Shown here piece after piece: positions 1 to 6,987 of a stretch of DNA of 28,994 bases. Every line of letters begins with the position of its first letter. The first letter of the stretch is position 1. Source of the DNA: a virus; IMG/VR virus record IMGVR_UViG_3300030101_001849, positions 1 to 28,994 of that record. The stretch is one strand, 5' to 3'. The position numbers were made by a program, and so were the translations under genes. The notes beneath the pieces are model-generated. The model did no database searches. It was given only the letters and a program-made list of their open reading frames with translations, and was not told the DNA's origin.

Positions 1-413
1 TCAGTTCAACAGATTTAAAAAACGCAACAGTAACATTATCAGCCTCTCAATTACTTAGTTTAAATGGCGGGGGGACTTTATCATTAATTCCTGCGCCCGG
101 CGCCGGTAAATTACTAGCTGTAATGAATGTAGTTTATAAATTAGACTTCAACTCAGTTCAGTATAATTTTGCAGGAGCTTTAGGCGAAATAGTACAATTT
201 TACATAGGAACAGATCCCTCAAGGAATATATTATTTAGTGTATTTAATGCAGCTGCTGATCAATACGGAAGTCTTGATTTTCCATTTCAGGACGCAAACA
301 CTGATATTCAGCCAAATGTTCCTTTTACCCTTCAAGCTACCTCAGGGGTATCAGTATCCCAAGGAGATTCACCCTTTATAATTGATATTCTTTATAGAGA
401 AGTAACTATTTAA
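1..413 (+). CDS. Tail fibre / receptor-binding protein, C-terminal part (5' truncated)
   Basis: The reading frame is open from the first bases of the window, so the gene begins upstream. An internal ATG at 123 is not a convincing start because the coding pattern continues unbroken before it. The visible 136 or so residues contain an SASQLLSL stretch, then LIPAPGAGKLLAV at about residues 30-42 of the visible part, then beta-rich sequence ending in FIIDILYREVTI. The same plan is seen in the gene at 3147-3695 (LVAAPGANKVLDI ... VNVFYRVLTL), so the two are paralogues. From memory, the APGAGK-type beta domain is common at the C-terminus of marine phage fibres; receptor binding is inferred. It stops 11 bases before the next fibre gene. 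Confidence 0.7.
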   Translation, partial: SSTDLKNATVTLSASQLLSLNGGGTLSLIPAPGAGKLLAVMNVVYKLDFNSVQYNFAGALGEIVQFYIGTDPSRNILFSVFNAAADQYGSLDFPFQDANTDIQPNVPFTLQATSGVSVSQGDSPFIIDILYREVTI

Positions 414-424
414 ATAAATAAATT

Positions 425-1840
425 ATGGCAATAATTCCAGTAGGGCAAAAATTTCACACACTATCATCTAGTGTGGAAACAACTGACAGAGGATCGGCGG
501 AGTTTCAGTCTCAAAGAGAGATTTATACAATGCAAGACATCATTAATACTGTATCCGCAACCGGCGGATCAATTGATGGTTCGGGTGTACAATATGCACT
601 ACCGGTGTTTACAGACACCAACACTATAACTAATCTTGCGATAGGTACGGCAGGACAAGTATTAACTTCAAATGGCGCAGGAGCCAACCCTTCATTTCAA
701 ACATTAACAAGCACAGCTACACAGTTTGATGAAAGTTTTACAAATATTACATCTAGTTCAGATCCAAACAACTTAATAGGAAGGTTTGTTGTTTCACCAA
801 GCGCGCATCCTAATCTTGGAACTGTTTATCCATTAGACACTACTGTTCTCGGAAGCGAAATAGGCAATAATGGTTCTCTTGCAAATGGTTTTAGTGGTAA
901 AATATCAAATCTTAATGTTTTTCTTGGTCAGCAAATTATAAATAACATAACACCGGGTGTTGGAAGTTTTGTCGGGCCAATAAATCAAAGAAATAATATT
1001 ATAGGAAGTCAAATTTTAGACAACTACACAAGTAATGAATTTTCTTTTGCAACCGAAGCCAACATAATGGGTTTTAATATGCTGAGTGGATCGAGCCTTG
1101 CTTTTAGTGGCGGACTAGGTACTGGAGTTAGATATTCTACCATAATTGGTTCTGAATCCGGAAATCTTTTAACGGGCGGCGTAACCGGTTTTGAGCGTTG
1201 TGTTTGGATTGGCTATGAAATTGAAGGACAAGGGAGCACGGGTGGATTTAATGATCAAGTAATAATAGGCGCTAAAGCCTGTCAGTCAAATGGAGCCGCT
1301 CAAATTACTGTGGTTGGAGCACTGGCTGGTAATATCCCCCCTGGTGGAAATAGCACTTTGTTGGGATACAACGCACAACCCTCTGCATCTGGTGCATCTG
1401 ACGAATTTACTTTAGGAAATTCTTCAATTTCAGTTTTGAGATGTCAACAAACCTCTATTACATCATTGTCTGATGAAAGAGATAAAACAGATATAGTTGA
1501 TTTAGATAGCGGTTTAGATTTGATAACCTCATTAAAACCTCGCAAATTTGTTTGGGATATAAGAGAAGAAAAAATTGTTCAGACAAAAGAAGTAGTAGAT
1601 GATAAAACCGGAGAAATAACTAAAGTTGACGAAGAGATTGTTGTTCCAAATGCAAACAACGGGACTAAAGACGTCGGATTTATCGCTCAAGAACTCCAAA
1701 CTGTTGATGACGAATTTTTAAGATTAGTATATAGCGCTAATCCTGACAAGCTAGAGGCTAGCTACGGAAGATTAATTCCAGTGTTAGTAAAAGCTATTCA
1801 AGAATTAAAAGAACAACTAGACAATAAACAAGATAAATAA
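425..1840 (+). CDS. Tail fibre/spike with C-terminal peptidase S74 intramolecular chaperone
   Basis: This 471-aa protein has three parts. Residues 1-43 are an anchor-like segment (MAIIPVGQKFHTL ... REIYTMQDIINTV) shared with the next gene. The middle, about 50-345, is Gly/Asn/Ser-rich and repetitive in a beta-helix or YadA-head style (IGAKACQSN, LLGYNAQ, LGNSSISV). The C-terminus, from about 349, is a peptidase S74 chaperone domain: SDERDKTDI at 349-357 carries the candidate catalytic Ser349 and Lys354, GFIAQEL lies at 418-424, and a final helix ends LVKAIQELKEQL. In this family the domain trimerises the fibre and then cuts itself off just before the serine, so the mature fibre would be about 348 residues. 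Host-receptor binding is inferred. Confidence 0.88.
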   Translation: MAIIPVGQKFHTLSSSVETTDRGSAEFQSQREIYTMQDIINTVSATGGSIDGSGVQYALPVFTDTNTITNLAIGTAGQVLTSNGAGANPSFQTLTSTATQFDESFTNITSSSDPNNLIGRFVVSPSAHPNLGTVYPLDTTVLGSEIGNNGSLANGFSGKISNLNVFLGQQIINNITPGVGSFVGPINQRNNIIGSQILDNYTSNEFSFATEANIMGFNMLSGSSLAFSGGLGTGVRYSTIIGSESGNLLTGGVTGFERCVWIGYEIEGQGSTGGFNDQVIIGAKACQSNGAAQITVVGALAGNIPPGGNSTLLGYNAQPSASGASDEFTLGNSSISVLRCQQTSITSLSDERDKTDIVDLDSGLDLITSLKPRKFVWDIREEKIVQTKEVVDDKTGEITKVDEEIVVPNANNGTKDVGFIAQELQTVDDEFLRLVYSANPDKLEASYGRLIPVLVKAIQELKEQLDNKQDK

Positions 1841-1846
1841 TAAATC

Positions 1847-2800
1847 ATGGCACTAATTCCAGTAGGACAAAAATTTCATACATTAACTTCATCAACAGTT
1901 ACTTCAGACTTAGGATCGAGAAGAGCGAATAGCGGTAGAGAAATCTACACTATGCAAGATATTATTGACACTGTAGGGGATGACGGACTAAGTAAAATCT
2001 GGATTGTGATTCCAGACGGCGCTACTTTTTTATCTCCAGTGCCCACTACAAATATTATAAGGCTTGCTAACGAAACTAGTGTAAATGAATCTGCTATTAA
2101 AATTGGAGAAACAGTAGACTTCAAAGCTAGTCCATCCGGAACCGCTAATATAAATCAAATTAGATATTCTGAATTACAATTTTCTGGAGTTGCCTCAGGC
2201 GGCTTTCATCAATTGGTTAATTCTGAATTTAGGATTGATGTTGACAACGGCGGCGGCGGCGATATATTTACTGTAAGTCCATTAGTTTCTAGAGCTAGAT
2301 TGAGGGGAAGCGCTAACAAAGTAGTTAAAACAATGTATGGAGCATACTCAGGCGCTGAAGTAGAAGACAGTGGAACAACCACTGTAGACTTTCTTATAGG
2401 AGACACCAGTCATGTTGAAGTGTCAAACGCAAATGCAACTGTAGGTTTTGCGTATGGTCAATTTATTGACTGGAAGCTTACCGCAGCAGGGGCGACAGTA
2501 ACTGATGCGAGAAGTATATTTATTGATAGTGATGCAAGCGATGTTTCTACAATAACAACATATACAGGTATTCATCACGATGTAGGGCCAAACGGAGCAG
2601 CCACAAAATATTTCATTAACAATTTAATGAACGCTCCAATTAAAACGGCAGGTGGTATGACATTTAGTAATAGCTTACCTGCGCATGCAAATGACTCGGC
2701 AGCTGCTGCCGCTGGTTTAACAGCCGGTCAATTATATCAAACAGATGGAACTGCAGTTGCTCCATTAAATGCAGCAGGAATAGTAATGATAAAACAATAA
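1847..2800 (+). CDS. Tail fibre, second version with the shared N-terminal anchor
   Basis: This 317-aa protein begins with an anchor matching the preceding fibre at 31 of 43 positions (MALIPVGQKFHTL ... REIYTMQDIIDTV). After that the two diverge completely. The body is beta-rich with Asp/Asn/Gly turns and includes four consecutive glycines in DNGGGGD. It ends with an Ala-rich stretch DSAAAAAGLTAGQLYQTDGT at about 282-301 and IVMIKQ, a terminal peptide often seen in phage fibres. There is no S74 chaperone domain. The gene follows the S74 fibre after 6 bases. The likely role is an alternative or additional receptor-binding protein docked at the same site on the tail. The structural class is well supported; the receptor is unknown. 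Confidence 0.78.
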   Translation: MALIPVGQKFHTLTSSTVTSDLGSRRANSGREIYTMQDIIDTVGDDGLSKIWIVIPDGATFLSPVPTTNIIRLANETSVNESAIKIGETVDFKASPSGTANINQIRYSELQFSGVASGGFHQLVNSEFRIDVDNGGGGDIFTVSPLVSRARLRGSANKVVKTMYGAYSGAEVEDSGTTTVDFLIGDTSHVEVSNANATVGFAYGQFIDWKLTAAGATVTDARSIFIDSDASDVSTITTYTGIHHDVGPNGAATKYFINNLMNAPIKTAGGMTFSNSLPAHANDSAAAAAGLTAGQLYQTDGTAVAPLNAAGIVMIKQ

Positions 2801-2819
2801 TTTGTAAACATAAAAAAAT

Positions 2820-2885
2820 ATGTATAAATTTGACAAACCAGATGTACCGCCGGCGGCAGCAAATCCGCCCGGATTTCAAGATTAA
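2820..2885 (+). CDS. Possible 21-codon Pro/Ala-rich micro-gene
   Basis: A short frame, ATG to TAA, fills most of the gap between two real genes. It encodes 21 residues beginning MYKFDKPDVPP and ending AAANPPGFQD. It follows an A/T-rich leader (TTTGTAAACATAAAAAAAT), like other starts here. The codons are much richer in G+C than the neighbours, and the frame contains the perfect 10-base palindrome CCGCCGGCGG at 2848-2857. It could be a genuine small virion or regulatory peptide, or an untranslated element. I do not recognise a homologue. Confidence 0.35.
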   Translation: MYKFDKPDVPPAAANPPGFQD

Positions 2886-2905
2886 CTATAATTAAATAAA
2901 ATAAA

Positions 2906-3163
2906 ATGAGTGAACAATTAAGAAAAGTAAGTGAAGAACATTTAAGTAAACTTCAAGAATTAAACCAGAATTTTGCCAATCTTCATAAGCAAGTTGGAGA
3001 TTTAGAGGTAAGAAAACATCAAGTGCTGGGCGCTATAGATGGTCTTAGATCTGAATTCAAGTCTTTTGAAGCTGAGTTAATTAAAGAATACGGTGACAAC
3101 GTAGTTATTAATTTGGAAAGCGGCGAAATAAAAGACAAATCAGAAGATGGCGAAGATAAGTAA
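2906..3163 (+). CDS. Small coiled-coil protein (unknown role, tail-fibre cluster)
   Basis: This 85-aa protein is mostly one predicted coiled coil. Residues 5-62 have regularly spaced Leu/Val/Ile (LSKLQELNQNFANLHKQV, then VLGAIDGLRSEF). A short conserved-looking tail reads YGDNVVINLESGEI, followed by a Lys/Asp/Glu-rich end. There is no signal peptide, membrane segment or recognisable enzyme motif. Its last 17 bases overlap the start of the next fibre gene in another frame, which implies coupled translation. Small coiled-coil proteins in fibre clusters are often assembly helpers or minor structural subunits, but nothing here proves either. Confidence 0.75.
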   Translation: MSEQLRKVSEEHLSKLQELNQNFANLHKQVGDLEVRKHQVLGAIDGLRSEFKSFEAELIKEYGDNVVINLESGEIKDKSEDGEDK

Positions 3164-3695
3164 TATAACAGCATACCCTACAATTAGTAATCTAGATGGA
3201 AACGATTATTTAATTATAACAGATGCAAATAATTCATTAGCAACTAAAACCGTAACTCTTTCACAAATTCAAAGTTTTTTGGGGCTAGTTCCTGATTCTG
3301 CTGTAGTAGCAAATGTTTCTGTTAGTAGCGCAACTTTATTAACGTTAGCCACTACCCCGGCAACTCTAGTTGCAGCACCAGGTGCGAATAAAGTTCTTGA
3401 TATAGTAAGTATAATGTGTTATATGGATGCTGGTGGAACCGCATATGATTTTACACCAAATTTGCAAATAAAAATAGGCACTGAATCTATAGGCTCGATT
3501 TCAAATGGCAGTAACGCTATGAACTCAGCCGTAGACGCAACTTTCAAGCCTGAGACTCCTAATTCAACTACAGAAATTATAGCGCCAAACACCGCGTTAA
3601 CCCTACACGCTGGCGGAAGTAATCCCACACAGGGTACAGGGGTGTTGTTTGTAAATGTATTTTACAGGGTGTTAACTTTGGGTTCAAGCTTTTAG
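3147..3695 (+). CDS. Tail fibre / receptor-binding protein with APGAGK-type C-terminal domain
   Basis: This 182-aa protein has a short N-terminal module (MAKISNITAYPTISNLDGND ... VTLSQIQSFLG, residues 1-48). It resembles anchor modules I remember from phage fibres that begin with an NLDGND-type motif. The remainder is one beta domain with LVAAPGANKVLDI at about 77-89 and the ending VLFVNVFYRVLTLGSSF. It is the complete paralogue of the truncated gene at the left window edge, so it probably shows what that gene's missing front looks like. The start ATG at 3147 lies inside the end of the coiled-coil gene. It is probably a short fibre or adhesin; the function is inferred from domain type and position. 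Confidence 0.72.
   Translation: MAKISNITAYPTISNLDGNDYLIITDANNSLATKTVTLSQIQSFLGLVPDSAVVANVSVSSATLLTLATTPATLVAAPGANKVLDIVSIMCYMDAGGTAYDFTPNLQIKIGTESIGSISNGSNAMNSAVDATFKPETPNSTTEIIAPNTALTLHAGGSNPTQGTGVLFVNVFYRVLTLGSSF
3648..3680 (+). promoter_or_regulatory. Candidate Bacteroidota-type promoter (TTTG-N21-TAACTTTG)
   Basis: TTTG at 3648-3651 and TAACTTTG at 3673-3680 are 21 bases apart. This fits the Bacteroidota consensus of a TTTG/TTG -33 element and a TAnnTTTG -7 element. It lies in the last codons of the upstream fibre gene and ends 20 bases before the ATG at 3701. It could drive the unknown / GroES-like / terminase block. Because it lies in coding sequence, chance occurrence is possible. Confidence 0.45.
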
Positions 3696-3700
3696 TTAAA

Positions 3701-3925
3701 ATGGATATTAGGAAAATTTCAATAGGCGCTGACTATAAGTCAAGCTCTATGCATTACTTAGTAGGTCAGTCTATATTAAACGGAAGCTACACAATACATT
3801 TAATTCAACAAGATTTATCAAACAATTCAATAAAAATTTGGATCGAAAAAAATAATGAGGTATTATTATGGAAGGAATTTAATTCAAATATGCCAATAGC
3901 TATTGAATACAATATAAACTTTTAA
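3701..3925 (+). CDS. Conserved-looking small phage protein of unknown function
   Basis: This 74-aa protein begins MDIRKISIGADYKSSSMHYL and ends FNSNMPIAIEYNINF. It appears to be a compact alpha/beta protein with alternating hydrophobic residues and no membrane segment, signal peptide, cysteine pair or enzyme signature. It reads as a real gene: it follows the fibre gene by 5 bases, has a candidate promoter 20 bases upstream, and overlaps the next start by one base (TAATG). Its place between fibres and packaging genes suggests a small virion or assembly protein, but I cannot assign a family. Confidence 0.7.
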   Translation: MDIRKISIGADYKSSSMHYLVGQSILNGSYTIHLIQQDLSNNSIKIWIEKNNEVLLWKEFNSNMPIAIEYNINF

Positions 3926-4488
3926 TGAAGTCCCCACACTATTTTATTGTAAAACCTGTCAAGGGCAGAAGATATGATAATATAAAAAATATAGGAGGAA
4001 TTGATTTTTACACAAGTGTTTCTCAAGAAGATCATATCGCATCCAATAGATTTGCAGAGGTTGTCAGTTGTCCTTTAAATTATACCGGTGAAATACAAGT
4101 AGGTGATATATTGCTAGTACACCACAATGTATTTAAAATATATTATGACATGAAAGGTCGAGAAAAAAGCGGTAGAAGCTTTTTTAAAGATGATTTATTT
4201 TTTATTGATTATGATCAATTTTATATGTACTATCATAATGGTAAATGGCAAACACATTCTAAATATTGTTTTATAAAACCGGTTCCAGTAAGAAAATCAA
4301 TCATTATGAAGCCTGTTGAGGAAGAGCCTCTTGTGGGTATAATAAAATACACTAATCCAAAACTAACTGAATTAGGTGTAAAAGAAAATGATGAAGTGGT
4401 TTTTGAACCTGAATGTGAATATCCATTTTATATAAATGGAGAAAAGCTTTACAGAATGTTTTGGAATAACATAACAATGGTATTATGA
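3925..4488 (+). CDS. Putative phage co-chaperonin-like protein, two GroES-type folds in tandem
   Basis: The C-terminal part of this 187-aa protein (about 118-187) follows the order of GroES/Cpn10. A KPVEEEPLVGIIKY segment comes first, then LGVKENDEVVFEP, then NGEKLYRMFWNNITMVL, matching the family's 'G-x-V', 'VKxGDxVxF' and terminal 'Y-x-M-x-x-x-I-x-x-V/L' layout. The N-terminal part has a similar order (YFIVKPVKGRRYDN, GGIDF, FAEVVSCP, IQVGDILLVHHN), so two copies of the fold may be fused. Phage co-chaperonins such as T4 gp31 work with host GroEL to fold the capsid protein, a sensible role next to packaging and capsid genes. There is no search evidence; a fold-only relationship without chaperone activity is possible. 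It overlaps the next gene by ATGA. Confidence 0.5.
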   Translation: MKSPHYFIVKPVKGRRYDNIKNIGGIDFYTSVSQEDHIASNRFAEVVSCPLNYTGEIQVGDILLVHHNVFKIYYDMKGREKSGRSFFKDDLFFIDYDQFYMYYHNGKWQTHSKYCFIKPVPVRKSIIMKPVEEEPLVGIIKYTNPKLTELGVKENDEVVFEPECEYPFYINGEKLYRMFWNNITMVL

Positions 4489-4763
4489 AATCTTCAAAAG
4501 ATTTAAAGATAGAGATAATTAGCGCAGGTAGAGAAGCTGTAGCTCAACTAATCAAAGTTGCAAGGGAAGATATTATTAAGTATGACAAAGATGATGAGCT
4601 AGCAGCAGACAGATTAAAGAATGCAGCTGCTACAAAAAAACTAGCGATATTTGATGCATTTGAAATATTGACAAGAATAGAATTAGAAAAAGATTTGTTA
4701 AACGGAATTGAAAAAGTAGAAGAAAAATCAAGACAAGGATTTGCAGAAAGACGATCAAAATAA
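4485..4763 (+). CDS. Putative small terminase subunit or terminase-associated protein
   Basis: This 92-aa, almost entirely helical and charged protein contains IISAGREAVAQLIKVAREDI, DDELAADRLKNAAATKKLAI and an acidic/basic tail. Its position directly before the large terminase, with which it overlaps or nearly overlaps, and its size and helical character fit a small terminase subunit, which recognises phage DNA and regulates the packaging motor. I cannot see a clear helix-turn-helix, so the assignment rests mainly on context. The start overlaps the previous stop (ATGA), indicating translational coupling. Confidence 0.5.
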   Translation: MKSSKDLKIEIISAGREAVAQLIKVAREDIIKYDKDDELAADRLKNAAATKKLAIFDAFEILTRIELEKDLLNGIEKVEEKSRQGFAERRSK

Positions 4764-6987
4764 ATTATATAGTGTTGTAAAAAACCACGTGTCAAGACAG
4801 TCTATGTTGAAAATGAATCAGCACAAATCTTGGCAATATGGTTACAACCCCAAACATGATTTAGTGGTAATAAGTAAAGACGGAACAGTAGGGGAAATAT
4901 ATAATATCAATGGCTTACTAATAGGTTTGCCTAAAGCTCCTAAAACAATACACAAAAATTCTAAAAAAACAACAGATCAATATTGGGTAGCTTCGGAATA
5001 TCCAAAAGCCTTATCAAGAATTAGCTCGATATTTCAATGGCATGAAATGACTACAGAGTTTAAAAATGAATGGGTTGATTACATTGAAGCAGAATTTGAT
5101 AGAAGAGAGGAGGGATATTGGTTTTACAACAACGGAACACCCATTTATATTACCGGTACCCATTACATGTATTTGCAGTGGACAAAAATTGATATTGGTA
5201 AGCCGGAGTTTAGAGAGGCTAACAGAATATTTTATATTTTTTGGGAAGCATGTAAGGCTGATAAAAGAAGTTTTGGAATGTGTTATTTAAAAATAAGACG
5301 TTCAGGTTTTTCATTTATGGGTTCATGTGAGGCCGTTAACACCGCTACAATTAGCAAGGACGCAAGAGTAGGTATACTTTCTAAAACAGGATCCGATGCT
5401 AAAAAAATGTTTACAGATAAAGTTGTACCAATATCAAACAATTATCCCTTCTTTTTTAAGCCTATACAAGACGGTATGGATAGACCAAAAACCGAACTAG
5501 CATATAGAGTTCCTGCATCTAAGATTACAAAAAAAAATATGTTTAAAACTGAAGAGGAGGAGCTAGAGGGATTAGATACAACTATAGACTGGAAAAACAC
5601 GGCGGATAATAGTTATGATGGTGAAAAATTAAAATTATTAATACACGACGAATCAGGTAAATGGCTAAAGCCAGACAATATTATTAACAATTGGAATGTA
5701 ACAAAAACCTGTTTGAGGTTGGGTAGTAAAATTATAGGCAAATGCATGATGGGATCTACGTCAAATGCGCTTGACAAAGGTGGTGAAAATTTTAAGAAAT
5801 TATTTTATGATTCTGATGTAAAAAATAGAAATCAAAACGGTCAAACAAAAAGTGGGCTGTATAATTTGTTTGTTCCAATGGAATGGAACTTTGAGGGGTA
5901 TATAGATAAATACGGCATGCCAGTTTTTAAGACGCCAACAAAAGCAGTAGAAGGATCTGATGGTGAGCTTATATACCAAGGCGCTATTGATTATTGGGAA
6001 AACGAAGTAGATTCTTTAAAAAAAGATGCAGATGTACTAAATGAATTTTACAGACAATTTCCCAGAACAGATTCTCACGCGTTTAGAGACGAGAGTAAAC
6101 AATCACTATTTAATTTGACTAAAATTTATCAGCAAATAGATTACAATGATTCTTTAATTAAAGAACATTATTTAACTAGAGGTAGGTTTAGTTGGAAAGA
6201 TGGTATAAAAGATTCAAAAGTAATATGGTCACCTGACACTAGAGGTAGGTTTTTAATATCATGGATACCTGAAAAAAATCTACAAAATTGCAGGGTTAAT
6301 CAAAATGGAAAGTATGCACCAGGTAACGAACACCTAGGAAGTTTTGGATGTGATTCATATGACATATCCGGAACGGTAGGCGGAGGTGGATCTAACGGTG
6401 CATTACACGGATTAACTAAATTTAACATGGATAACGCCCCAAGTAATGAATTTTTTTTAGAATATGTTGCTCGACCTCAAACTGCAGAATTATTTTTTGA
6501 AGATGTATTGATGGCTTGTGTTTTTTATGGAATGCCTATATTAGTAGAAAACAATAAGCCTAGGTTATTATATCATTTTAAAAATAGAGGTTACAGAAAA
6601 TATTGCATGAATCGACCAGACAAAATATACACTAAACTTTCTAAATCTGAGAGAGAGATAGGCGGTATACCTAATTCATCTGAAGATGTAAAACAAGCTC
6701 ACGCTACTGCAATTGAAAGCTATATTGAAAAATATGTAGGCATAGATATGGATGGTTCGTTTAGAGATAAATTAGATATAGGCACTATGCATTTTAATAG
6801 AACATTAGAGGACTGGGCTCGATTCAATATTAATAACAGAACTAAGTTTGACGCCACTATAAGCTCGGGATTAGCAATCATGGCAAATCAAAAGCACTTA
6901 TATACACCGCAAAAAAAAGAGTCAAAAATAAAGATTAACTTTGCAAGATATAATAATAAGGGATTATATAGCCAAATACGTACTTAA
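4741..6987 (+). CDS. Terminase large subunit (DNA-packaging ATPase/nuclease)
   Basis: This protein is up to 748 aa and is the motor that translocates and cuts DNA. Numbering is from the TTG at 4741. The ATPase part has a P-loop-position motif KIRRSGFSFMGS (184-195), a Walker B motif LLIHDES (299-305, D303/E304) and a coupling motif GSTSN (338-342). The C-terminal RNase H-like nuclease part has GCDSYD (536-541, D538/D541) and PILVENN, with E603 as a likely second acidic residue. The Walker A position lacks the usual lysine (GF in place of GK). The TTG start would overlap the small-subunit gene by 23 bases; the first in-frame ATG is at 4804, which would give 727 aa. Overall it resembles crAss-like phage terminases. 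The stop overlaps the portal start. Confidence 0.9.
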   Translation: MQKDDQNKLYSVVKNHVSRQSMLKMNQHKSWQYGYNPKHDLVVISKDGTVGEIYNINGLLIGLPKAPKTIHKNSKKTTDQYWVASEYPKALSRISSIFQWHEMTTEFKNEWVDYIEAEFDRREEGYWFYNNGTPIYITGTHYMYLQWTKIDIGKPEFREANRIFYIFWEACKADKRSFGMCYLKIRRSGFSFMGSCEAVNTATISKDARVGILSKTGSDAKKMFTDKVVPISNNYPFFFKPIQDGMDRPKTELAYRVPASKITKKNMFKTEEEELEGLDTTIDWKNTADNSYDGEKLKLLIHDESGKWLKPDNIINNWNVTKTCLRLGSKIIGKCMMGSTSNALDKGGENFKKLFYDSDVKNRNQNGQTKSGLYNLFVPMEWNFEGYIDKYGMPVFKTPTKAVEGSDGELIYQGAIDYWENEVDSLKKDADVLNEFYRQFPRTDSHAFRDESKQSLFNLTKIYQQIDYNDSLIKEHYLTRGRFSWKDGIKDSKVIWSPDTRGRFLISWIPEKNLQNCRVNQNGKYAPGNEHLGSFGCDSYDISGTVGGGGSNGALHGLTKFNMDNAPSNEFFLEYVARPQTAELFFEDVLMACVFYGMPILVENNKPRLLYHFKNRGYRKYCMNRPDKIYTKLSKSEREIGGIPNSSEDVKQAHATAIESYIEKYVGIDMDGSFRDKLDIGTMHFNRTLEDWARFNINNRTKFDATISSGLAIMANQKHLYTPQKKESKIKINFARYNNKGLYSQIRT

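Noticed and set aside
2248-2260. GGC tandem repeat (four Gly codons)
   Set aside because: Short and in frame, forming a Gly turn; too small to call a repeat element.
4720-4804. Possible programmed frameshift joining the small-subunit candidate to the large terminase
   Set aside because: There are A-runs nearby, but the two proteins are complete without fusion and overlap is explained by ordinary coupled translation.
5066-5290. Plus-strand 74-codon frame inside the large terminase
   Set aside because: It is out of frame with a well-supported gene, shows no recognisable motif and has no leader of its own.
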